Source of the DNA: an uncultured Chitinophagaceae bacterium
GTDB lineage: Bacteria; Bacteroidota; Bacteroidia; Chitinophagales; Chitinophagaceae
Direction: 5' to 3'
NCBI GenBank assembly: GCA_903904335.1
Contig: CAIVCF010000034.1
Span: 1 to 61,088, forward strand
Length of the DNA stretch: 61,088 bases
Positions 54,435-61,088 of this stretch are shown here, piece by piece. A program made the translations under genes and the position numbers. How positions within the stretch are numbered: the first letter of the stretch is position 1; each line of letters opens with the position of its first letter. The notes beneath the pieces were generated by a model. That model saw only the letters and a list, made by a program, of their open reading frames with translations, was not told where the DNA came from and ran no database searches.

Positions 54435-55724
54435 ATGAACATTTCAAAAAGTCAGGAACTATTTTCAAGAGCACAACAATCCATTCCCGGTGGTGTAAAT
54501 TCTCCTGTACGTGCATTTAAAAGTGTGGGTGGAACACCTTTGTTTATCAGCAAAGCAAAAGGTGCTTATTTATTTGATGCCGATGGAAATAAATACATTG
54601 ATTTTATCGCTTCCTGGGGACCGATGATACTTGGCCATGCCTATCAACCATTGGTTAAAGCAGTTCAAGAACAAGCTATTTATTCTACTTCTTACGGAGC
54701 TCCTACAGAATTGGAAATTAAAATGGCAGAGTTAATTAAATCAATGGCACCAAATGTTGATCTGATCAGAATGTGCAGCAGCGGTACAGAAGCCTGTATG
54801 AGTGCGGTTCGTGTGGCAAGAGGTTATACCGGAAAAAATAAAATAATAAAATTCGAAGGTTGTTATCATGGTCATGCGGATTCTTTTTTAGTAAAAGCAG
54901 GAAGCGGTGTTGCTACTTTTAATATTCAAACCGTTCCCGGTGTTACGGCCGGAGTTGCAAATGATACTTTGACTTGCGCTTACAATGATCTTGATGCCGT
55001 AAAAAAATTAGTGGCTGAAAATAAAAATGAAATCGCTGCCATTATTACTGAACCTGTTGTTGGAAACATGGGTTGCATTTTACCTGAGCCAGGATTTTTA
55101 GAAGGACTCAGAAAAATTTGTGATGAAGAAAATATTGTTTTCATTTTTGATGAAGTGATGACAGGTTTTCGTTTGGCAAAAGGCGGCGCACAGGAAAGAT
55201 TAAACATCAATGCTGATTTGGTTACTTATGGAAAAGTTATTGGTGGTGGTTTACCTGTTGGCGCTTTTGGCGGTAAGAAGCATATCATGGAATGTGTGGC
55301 GCCGTTAGGAAATGTTTATCAGGCAGGAACATTAAGCGGTAATCCAATTGCAATGATCGCAGGCTATACTTTATTGTCCATTTTAAATGAGCAACCAAAT
55401 ATTTTTAAAGAGCTGGAAGAAAAAACGAACTATTTAAAAGAAGGATTAGAAACAGTTTTGGGTATCAGCGGAACACCGTTTGTGATCAATCAGCTGGGAA
55501 GCATGATCAGCCTGCATTTCAGCGATCATCCTGTTACTAATTTTGAAACGGCAGCATCTGCAAATAATGATCTGTTCAAAAAGTATTTTCATGCCATGTT
55601 AAATCGTGGTGTGTATTTACCGCCATCAGCTTTTGAAAGTTGGTTTTTGAATAATGCATTGACACAAGAAGATTTGGATTATACGATTAATGCAACAGCA
55701 GATAGTCTAAAAGAGATTTTATAG
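54435..55724 (+). CDS. hemL: Glutamate-1-semialdehyde 2,1-aminomutase
   Basis: Converts glutamate-1-semialdehyde to 5-aminolevulinate, the second step of the C5 route. 429 residues. PLP lysine Lys267 lies in [17 protein letters not shown], and the opening [20 protein letters not shown] is standard. Last gene of the hem cluster, followed by a strong terminator. It is 100 bp from yciI, so it may have its own promoter. Confidence 0.96.
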   Translation: MNISKSQELFSRAQQSIPGGVNSPVRAFKSVGGTPLFISKAKGAYLFDADGNKYIDFIASWGPMILGHAYQPLVKAVQEQAIYSTSYGAPTELEIKMAELIKSMAPNVDLIRMCSSGTEACMSAVRVARGYTGKNKIIKFEGCYHGHADSFLVKAGSGVATFNIQTVPGVTAGVANDTLTCAYNDLDAVKKLVAENKNEIAAIITEPVVGNMGCILPEPGFLEGLRKICDEENIVFIFDEVMTGFRLAKGGAQERLNINADLVTYGKVIGGGLPVGAFGGKKHIMECVAPLGNVYQAGTLSGNPIAMIAGYTLLSILNEQPNIFKELEEKTNYLKEGLETVLGISGTPFVINQLGSMISLHFSDHPVTNFETAASANNDLFKKYFHAMLNRGVYLPPSAFESWFLNNALTQEDLDYTINATADSLKEIL

Positions 55725-55742
55725 TTTTTAAAGTCAAATATT

Positions 55743-55779
55743 AATAAAGCCACAAAATAATTTGTGGCTTTATTTTTTG
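55743..55779 (+). terminator. Intrinsic terminator of the hem operon
   Basis: AATAAAGCCACAAA (55743-55756) pairs perfectly with TTTGTGGCTTTATT (55761-55774) around ATAA, followed by Ts. Confidence 0.92.
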
Positions 55780-55798
55780 ATTGTTGAATTATAATAAA

Positions 55799-55844
55799 CT
55801 GTTGAAGTGTGCGGCCTGCGTTTGCCGGCCGGCAGGCGCAACAA
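55799..55844 (+). repeat. Dispersed intergenic repeat, copy 8, with GC-rich insertion
   Basis: CTGTTGAAGTGTGCG and CGCAACAATG are the two halves of the family, but the single central base is replaced by 23 bases (55814-55836). The insert has arms GCCTGC and GCAGGC and the palindrome GCCGGCCGGC, far more GC-rich than its surroundings. Confidence 0.75.
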
Positions 55845-55874
55845 TGTTTCATTAAAAAAAAGCCGACTTCATCA

Positions 55875-57041
55875 TTATTTTCTTTTTGCTTTATCCCACA
55901 AAACCGTTGCTTTTTGCGTAAAGAAATAACGGAACATTCCTGCCAGCATACAATAGTTCATGAAGCAGAAATAATAAGGAATGAATAATATCTTTACTCT
56001 TACTTCTCGTCTTTCCAATAACCACCCAAGGAATGCTAATAAATAAAATGCCAACTGCGCAATACCTATAAAATGATAGAGCATGTTTGCATTTTGTGTT
56101 ACGATATATAAGTTGAGGAAAAAAACAAAGATCATTAAGAATGGCGTGATGGTCCATCGCAACACACGATGACTGATATATTGAAATCCTAACAAAGGCA
56201 TGAAGAAGGGATTGAATAATTTGCTTGTGCGAATTGTTGATTGAATACCACCTGCTGCAATGCGAACTTTGCGCTTATATTCCTCTTTCAAATTTTCTGA
56301 TGAAGCTTCAACTGCGTAGGCATCGGGGTCGTAAGCAATTTTATATCCTTTCATGGCGATCTTCATTGAGATCATAAAGTCATCCAATAATGTATCCGTT
56401 TCAACAGGAACATATAATTCAGTACGCACACTAAATAACTCTCCAGCTGCACCCACAACAGAGTATAATTCGTAATCCCATTTTTTTAATTTGGATTCGT
56501 ACTTCCAATAAAATCCTTCGCCTGCTGTTGCATCAGATGACTCTTCAATACTTACACGCTTTTCGCCGGAAACCGCTCCCACCTTTGGATTGGCGTAATG
56601 ACGAGATAATTTGAGCAGTGCCTCTTTATTTAAAAAAGTATTTGCATCGGTAAATACGACGATCTCAGAATTCACTTCACGCATGGCACGATGTACGGCT
56701 GCAATTTTTCCGCTTCTGCCGTCCTCATGCATCAATTCAATTTGCGGATATTTTGCAATGATGGCATCGGTACCATCAGTTGAGCCATCAGTAATAAAAA
56801 TGATTTTGAGTTTATCTTCGGGGTAATGAAGCGATAAAGTGTTCTGAATTTTTTCTTCAATAATTTTTTCTTCATTGTAAGCAGCCACCACTAAAGTTAG
56901 TGAGGGAGTAAAATGAACTTCATCAATGTTTTTAGTTTTTATAAATGATCTTTTCAGCTTTACCAGAATGAATAAAACAATCCCGTAGCCAACATAAGTG
57001 TAAAAAATGATGAACAGGCATATCCAAAAAATAATATACAT
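55875..57041 (-). CDS. Membrane-bound family 2 glycosyltransferase
   Basis: A 388-residue processive-type glycosyltransferase. An N-terminal helix (about 3-25), the GT-A domain with VVAAYNEEKIIEEKI, acceptor-site TDGSTDGT and the metal motif FTDANT, then DDFMISMKIAMKGYKIAYDPDA, and three or four C-terminal helices (about 300-380). It probably adds sugars to a surface polysaccharide or lipid carrier. The stop-start gap to the upstream transferase gene is 5 bp, so they share an operon with the flippase. Confidence 0.9.
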   Translation of the reverse strand: MYIIFWICLFIIFYTYVGYGIVLFILVKLKRSFIKTKNIDEVHFTPSLTLVVAAYNEEKIIEEKIQNTLSLHYPEDKLKIIFITDGSTDGTDAIIAKYPQIELMHEDGRSGKIAAVHRAMREVNSEIVVFTDANTFLNKEALLKLSRHYANPKVGAVSGEKRVSIEESSDATAGEGFYWKYESKLKKWDYELYSVVGAAGELFSVRTELYVPVETDTLLDDFMISMKIAMKGYKIAYDPDAYAVEASSENLKEEYKRKVRIAAGGIQSTIRTSKLFNPFFMPLLGFQYISHRVLRWTITPFLMIFVFFLNLYIVTQNANMLYHFIGIAQLAFYLLAFLGWLLERREVRVKILFIPYYFCFMNYCMLAGMFRYFFTQKATVLWDKAKRK

Positions 57042-57046
57042 GGTTT

Positions 57047-57961
57047 CTATTTTAAAGTATAACCCAAATATTTGCTATCAATATTGTTAGTTAAATTCCA
57101 CCAAATGGCTTTGAACAGCATTTTAATAAAATTAGTATCCCCGTCCTTCAAATAAGTAATAATATTTCTCGGAGTCACAACCAAAATAAAAAAGAAATAG
57201 AAAAATAATCTCTGACTAAAATTTGCATTACGCCGAATGAATAATATTCTGTTTCTGTTCATGAAATACTCTTTCAAAGCGCTTTTTCTGCCGACTGAAA
57301 CGGATTCTTTATGATAGATCAATGCCTGCATGTTTACCCAAACTTCATAACCTGCGCGTTTGATATGATCGCACCAATCCATTTCTTCATAATACAGAAA
57401 AAAATTCTCCGGCATTAAACCCGCTTTATCAACAGCTTCGCGTTTGATCATCATCGCAGCGCCGTGAGCAAATCCTGTTTTGCCCGTTACCTTATCATAT
57501 TGTCCATTATCATTTTCAAATTGACCGATGCAGTTGTTTCTGCAGGTGTAATAATTCATATCAGTGTAGCCCGCATACTGCAGCATATCTTTCTGATCGA
57601 AATAGCGGATCTTCGGAAATACAATCCCTACCTTGGTTTCATCGTCCAATGTTTTTACTAATGTTTCAACCAACCCTGTTGTAAACTCAGTATCATTATT
57701 CACAAAAAAAAGATAATCTCCTTTGGCAGCTTTGATGCCAACGTTGTTACCGCCTGCAAATCCTAAATTAATATCACTGCGGATAAAAGCAACATTCGGA
57801 TATTTTTCTTTCCATTCTGTCACCGGGTTTATTTTACTCCCGTTATCAACAACAATGATCTCAAGTGAAGGATAAGTATTTTCTTTCGCAATAGAATTCA
57901 GTAATTCTTCGGTGATATGATTGTGATTGAAATTAACTGTAATGACAGATACTGTTTTCAT
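57047..57961 (-). CDS. Rhamnosyltransferase-like family 2 glycosyltransferase
   Basis: A 304-residue soluble or membrane-associated GT-A enzyme. VSVITVNFNHNHITEELLNSI, then VVDNGSK, then NLGFAGGNNVGIKAAKGDYLFFVNNDTEF, which includes the metal-binding NND, and FFLYYEEMDWCDHIKRAGY. The WbbL/rhamnosyltransferase subfamily has these motifs, but the donor sugar is not certain. Middle gene of a three-gene surface-polysaccharide set. Confidence 0.9.
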   Translation of the reverse strand: MKTVSVITVNFNHNHITEELLNSIAKENTYPSLEIIVVDNGSKINPVTEWKEKYPNVAFIRSDINLGFAGGNNVGIKAAKGDYLFFVNNDTEFTTGLVETLVKTLDDETKVGIVFPKIRYFDQKDMLQYAGYTDMNYYTCRNNCIGQFENDNGQYDKVTGKTGFAHGAAMMIKREAVDKAGLMPENFFLYYEEMDWCDHIKRAGYEVWVNMQALIYHKESVSVGRKSALKEYFMNRNRILFIRRNANFSQRLFFYFFFILVVTPRNIITYLKDGDTNFIKMLFKAIWWNLTNNIDSKYLGYTLK

Positions 57962-57978
57962 AAAACGGATAGTGGATT

Positions 57979-59316
57979 TTATTTTTTTAATTTTGCTAAT
58001 GTTTTACGAATGATTTCCAGAGATTCTACATAGCCTGTTATGATTATTTCTTTGAAAGAATATTCCATGTGTTTGCGAAGATGGTAATAGCCGAAAAGTA
58101 ATCCGGCTAATAATGTTGCCGGAGTAGCTATAGCAACGCCCCATATATTTTTAAAAAGGAAAATGCCTATAAATGCTATCGGTAAATTTGCAGCGATCAT
58201 CACCAATACTTTATAAAAATTAACTTTCTGCTGCTGAAGAATGTCTAATGTAACACCGTTAAATCTGTCGATCGGATACAAGATAGAACAGAACATGAGC
58301 ATCCTGAAAATATTCGCAGCCTCAGTTCCGGCATATTTACCTCCGCCCAATAATCCAACAGCAATATCTGCAGTAAAAAAAGCGATGATAATTATTGGAA
58401 TAAAAGCAAACATCAACACGCCTGCATATTTTTTTGAAACAAACTTGAGATGATACATGTTATTGTTGTTATAGGCTATGGCCATTGCCGACATTCCAGT
58501 ACCAACAAAACTTCTCAACGGGATCTCTACTATCTCCATTAATCTTTGCGGAAGATTGTACACGGCCAATACAGCCGGCCCTAACATAAATGTGATCACA
58601 AAAGTATTAATGCTGCTCAATAAATTTGAACTCATGTTTGTTCCTAAACTGTATTTCCCGAAATTGGCTATTTCCTTTATGCTTTCTTTTTTTCTCTTGA
58701 GGAATGACTTGATCTTTGTATACCCAAAAACCAATGCAAACAAACTGGTAAAACAGTTGGTAAGAAAATTGACGAGTAATAAATTACTCAACGTTGCCAT
58801 TTTTAAAATTGTCAGGATAATGATAATAACGATCATCGAGCCGCTGTTAATTAAACGCAACCATAATATCTTTAAATAATCCTCTTCTGCAATCAATATC
58901 CAGAATGTAAAACTGTAAAATAAAGAGCTCACAAAAGTGATACCGAACCATTTAATGGCAATTATTAATTCTGGATTCTTGATCCATCCAATTGCAATAA
59001 AAAATCCTGCATTGATTAAACACATTCCTACTGTTAACGCAATGGCCAAATACCAAACCGATCCCAATACTTCAGCACCTCTTTCTACTGTTGTTCCTGC
59101 ATAATATTTTACGGTTGCTGTAGTTAGGAAACCGTTGCGAATCGCATCTGCCAAGCCCAGTATCGTTAGAAAGAAAAACCATGTACCGATATCGGACTTG
59201 GTCAAACCACGGTATAAAACAGCAATCGTCAACACACTGAATCCGGAAATAACCACATTACCAACAAGTGCCAGAAAGTGTTTGTTTTTAAAATTAGAAA
59301 GTTTGATCAGTTTCAT
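57979..59316 (-). CDS. Polysaccharide flippase (MVF/Wzx type)
   Basis: A 445-residue membrane protein with about 12-14 helices of the oligosaccharide flippase type (opening ALVGNVVISGFSVLTIAVLYRGLTKSDIGTWFF). It would move lipid-linked sugars across the inner membrane for the two transferases downstream. I use the ATG at 59316; a TTG five codons upstream (59331) is also possible. Leader 215 bp from the divergent ATP-grasp gene. Confidence 0.85.
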   Translation of the reverse strand: MKLIKLSNFKNKHFLALVGNVVISGFSVLTIAVLYRGLTKSDIGTWFFFLTILGLADAIRNGFLTTATVKYYAGTTVERGAEVLGSVWYLAIALTVGMCLINAGFFIAIGWIKNPELIIAIKWFGITFVSSLFYSFTFWILIAEEDYLKILWLRLINSGSMIVIIIILTILKMATLSNLLLVNFLTNCFTSLFALVFGYTKIKSFLKRKKESIKEIANFGKYSLGTNMSSNLLSSINTFVITFMLGPAVLAVYNLPQRLMEIVEIPLRSFVGTGMSAMAIAYNNNNMYHLKFVSKKYAGVLMFAFIPIIIIAFFTADIAVGLLGGGKYAGTEAANIFRMLMFCSILYPIDRFNGVTLDILQQQKVNFYKVLVMIAANLPIAFIGIFLFKNIWGVAIATPATLLAGLLFGYYHLRKHMEYSFKEIIITGYVESLEIIRKTLAKLKK

Positions 59317-59531
59317 TGGGCTTTCTTTCAAGAATATTAAACTTATTAAAGTTCCTTAAAATTTGCTGAATTACTCAGAATCTTTACAAGAGTTTCGAAA
59401 GATTTTTACAATAGAAACACCATCTTTTCAAAAAAATAATAATTGCCTGAAAAAATTTCAGGGTTATCTTTATTTTATTCACAGCCAATTATATTTACTC
59501 TGTTAATTCACAAGCAAGAAACCAAAACAAC

Positions 59532-60353
59532 ATGTATAATGTATTATTAGTATCCCTGCTCGGAGAATTTGACGCGACCGGAGAAATTCCCTTTATGTTT
59601 AAACGTGCCGGGTGTACTGTAGATGTGTTTTGCTCCGCTGATTCATGGCTTCGTTCTAATAAGTATCATGATAGATGGTTTGAAACCAGTGAAATACATA
59701 ATGATTTCAAAAACAAATTATTGAACCATGTTGAAGAAAATCCGGATTATTATCAATGGATCGTTCTATTGGATGATGCCGCTATCAAGTTAATGAACGA
59801 GTCTATCCAGACTGAATATCTTTTCAAAAAAATATTACCTATCACTAAAATCGAGAATAGGGCAATCCTCAGTTCCAAAATAGGCTTATCCATTATTTGT
59901 GAAAAATATTCTATCGCCACGCCTCAGTTTATCAATTATTCTGAAGAAAATAATTTGCAAAGAATCAGTCAAAAACTTCATTTTCCGATTTTATTGAAAG
60001 AAAATTTCAGTTTCTCGGGCATCGGTATTCAATATTGTGCCGATCCTTCTTTATTACAGGATTGTCTTGATAAAGTAATTAATAAAACCAATCTTGTTTT
60101 ACAGGAATTTATTGAAGGTGAAGATATCGGGGTGGAAGCTTTATTCAGGGATGGTGAATTGATCACTTATAATTGTGCTCAGATATTAGCTTACATGCAT
60201 AATAAATTTTCCTTTACTACAAGGAGAAGATATTATGAAGCTTTTCAATTAAAACCATCCTTCGCAGCTCACTTAAAAAAGTTTGCCATTTGGTTTTTGG
60301 TTGGGGCTGAAAATATAGTTGAATATTTTCCACTTAAGGTGCAAGCATTTTAA
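59532..60353 (+). CDS. ATP-grasp protein, apparently C-terminally truncated
   Basis: A 273-residue protein with the N-terminal and central parts of an ATP-grasp ligase: a pre-domain (about 1-105), the lid region with FPILLKENFSFSGIGIQYC (about 150-168) and VLQEFIEGEDIGVEALF (about 188-204). The C-terminal catalytic part (the Glu-x-Asn-x-Arg strand with metal ligands) is missing; the protein ends VEYFPLKVQAF. Neither other frame continues, so a deletion or substitution rather than a single frameshift is likely. Function unknown, perhaps a remnant. Confidence 0.65.
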   Translation: MYNVLLVSLLGEFDATGEIPFMFKRAGCTVDVFCSADSWLRSNKYHDRWFETSEIHNDFKNKLLNHVEENPDYYQWIVLLDDAAIKLMNESIQTEYLFKKILPITKIENRAILSSKIGLSIICEKYSIATPQFINYSEENNLQRISQKLHFPILLKENFSFSGIGIQYCADPSLLQDCLDKVINKTNLVLQEFIEGEDIGVEALFRDGELITYNCAQILAYMHNKFSFTTRRRYYEAFQLKPSFAAHLKKFAIWFLVGAENIVEYFPLKVQAF

Positions 60354-60370
60354 AGTAAAAAAAAACAAGA

Positions 60371-60764
60371 ATGATTATTACGAAGGCTATTGCTACTTTT
60401 CTCGTAACAGCCTCAATTCTTTGCTGCATTTCTGCTTTAGTTTCTTTAACATATTTTGCGGATGGATCTGTATGATAATGGTGTATTTGATTATGACAGC
60501 ATTTCTGTGATTTATAACAAAAAGATCGTTGTGAATAATCAGCTTTTACAGGTTGATAAACCCATCAGTTTCTATGTAAGAGTTGATAAAGATCAAAGTA
60601 AAAACGTAATGGTGTTTTTTGCTGATAACCTCGGTTTGATTCCGCCAAACTCAGCATTGATGGTAATTACGGATGGAGAAGGAAAACGAACAGAAGTAAG
60701 TGTTACCAACGACCTGGAACATAACACGATCATTTATTTTATCAAGCAACTTAAGAAACAGTAA
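60371..60764 (+). pseudogene. Frameshifted secreted-protein gene
   Basis: An ATG at 60371 opens a signal-peptide-like stretch (MIITKAIATFLVTASILCC, ISALVS) that stops at a TGA near 60473. A different frame then reads a typical domain of secreted Bacteroidota proteins (MDLYDNGVFDYDSISVIYNK ... FFADNLGLIPPNSALMVITDG) to the stop at 60764. The second frame has no signal and only a TTG or internal ATG (60462) to start. One +1 shift near 60440-60460 would join them into a protein of about 130 residues. A sequencing error is the other explanation. Confidence 0.6.
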
Positions 60765-60774
60765 ACAATAAAAT

Positions 60775-60818
60775 AAAAATACTCATGCTGATGTAAAATA
60801 TCAACATGAGTATTTTTT
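60775..60818. terminator. Bidirectional terminator between the frameshifted gene and leuB
   Basis: AAAAATACTCATG (60775-60787) pairs perfectly with CATGAGTATTTTT (60805-60817), with an extra TGAT/ATCA pair in the loop. Confidence 0.88.
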
Positions 60819-60864
60819 TGTCTGAACTTTAAGATGAAAATTAAGTCAACTTTAAAAAAATATT

Positions 60865-61088
60865 TTATAAAAATTTCAATACTGCTTCTCCCATTGCATC
60901 AGTACCGAGAATATTTTCTTTTGTAGTATTTATATCTGCAATATCTCGTGTTCTGAAACCTTGTTTCAAAACAGCATCAACCGCATGAATAATTGCCTCT
61001 GATTCTTTTTTCAATCCGAAAGAGATATCTAATAACAAAGCAGCAGAAAGAATAGATGCTAAAGGATTGGCTACACCTTTGCCTGTAA
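60865..61088 (-). CDS. leuB: 3-isopropylmalate dehydrogenase, C-terminal part
   Basis: The last 74 codons of a gene that begins beyond the right edge. GKGVANPLASILSAALLLDI is the conserved C-terminal helix of the isopropylmalate/isocitrate dehydrogenase family, followed by SFGLKKESEAIIHAVDAVL and GFRTRDIAD. The leucine-specific ending (TDAMGEAVLKFL) points to LeuB. It is not related to the neighbouring genes. Confidence 0.9.
   Translation of the reverse strand, partial: TGKGVANPLASILSAALLLDISFGLKKESEAIIHAVDAVLKQGFRTRDIADINTTKENILGTDAMGEAVLKFL

Noticed and set aside
55875-59316. Polysaccharide genes as a recently acquired island
   Set aside because: No integrase, tRNA junction or flanking repeats are seen and base composition looks similar to the neighbours.
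60319-60510. 63-codon ORF between the ATP-grasp gene and the frameshifted gene
   Set aside because: It is Cys/Phe-rich, overlaps both neighbours and matches no pattern; the frame at 60371 gives a much better signal peptide.

Overview
The window (61 kb, AT-rich, roughly 37% G+C by eye) comes from the chromosome of a member of the Bacteroidota, most likely a Chitinophagaceae-type bacterium. The evidence is the gldFG gliding genes, a fused murF-alr gene, futalosine-route menaquinone genes (mqnB, mqnD), DUF5777 beta-barrels, several TAnnTTTG -7 promoter boxes, and few Shine-Dalgarno sequences. I see no rRNA, phage, insertion sequence or CRISPR array. There is one tRNA, Leu(UAG).

Region 1 (1-3.4 kb) holds the 3' part of a B12-dependent ribonucleotide reductase and a small membrane-anchored OB-fold protein. 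Region 2 (3.5-14.2 kb) is the most unusual part: three consecutive + strand transcription units encoding an extracytoplasmic electron-transfer system. Unit A has two lipoproteins with non-canonical heme-type motifs, a YceI protein and a DUF5777 barrel. Unit B has an ethylbenzene-dehydrogenase-type heme lipoprotein, a CX4CH lipoprotein, a second DUF5777 barrel and a canonical cytochrome c. Unit C has a small RR-signal membrane protein, a Tat-type four-cluster ferredoxin, an NrfD/PsrC-type ten-helix quinol protein and an Ig-like membrane-anchored protein. Each unit is preceded by a TGAT-N4-ATCA (FNR/CRP-type) palindrome. The distances from palindrome centre to the candidate -7 box are 51.5 bp (A), 51.5 and 29.5 bp (B) and 29.5 bp (C), which suggests one shared regulator. 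No catalytic reductase subunit is present, so the terminal acceptor is unknown.

Region 3 (14-29 kb) is housekeeping: acpP-fabF-rnc plus an unannotated 34-codon membrane peptide, methylmalonyl-CoA epimerase, iscS-iscU-iscA, gldF-gldG, a TerC protein, murF-alr, a VF530 protein, tRNA-Leu, and trigger factor with a natural five-histidine tail. Region 4 (29-46 kb) carries queD, mqnB, mqnD, photolyase, a class IV aminotransferase, a Nif3 protein, a coiled-coil zinc-ribbon protein, a TPR protein, recN, a TPR histidine kinase with its LuxR-type regulator, fabI, a SemiSWEET, lolD, cobalamin adenosyltransferase, a MacB-type ATPase, gatC and a REC-Hpt protein.

Region 5 (46-56 kb) is a complete protoheme pathway from glutamyl-tRNA: hemJ and hemH on the - strand, and hemA-hemC-hemD-hemE-hemF-hemB-(yciI)-hemL on the + strand. 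Three 11-bp phased repeats lie in front of hemA. This supply of heme fits the cytochrome-rich region 2. Region 6 (56-61 kb) has two family-2 glycosyltransferases and a flippase for surface polysaccharide, a shortened ATP-grasp gene, a frameshifted secreted-protein gene, and the 3' end of leuB.

A short dispersed repeat (core GTGTGCGACGCAAC, often with CGTACAA before it) occurs in at least nine intergenic places from 20.7 to 55.9 kb, in both orientations. One copy is interrupted by a GC-rich palindromic 23-mer.
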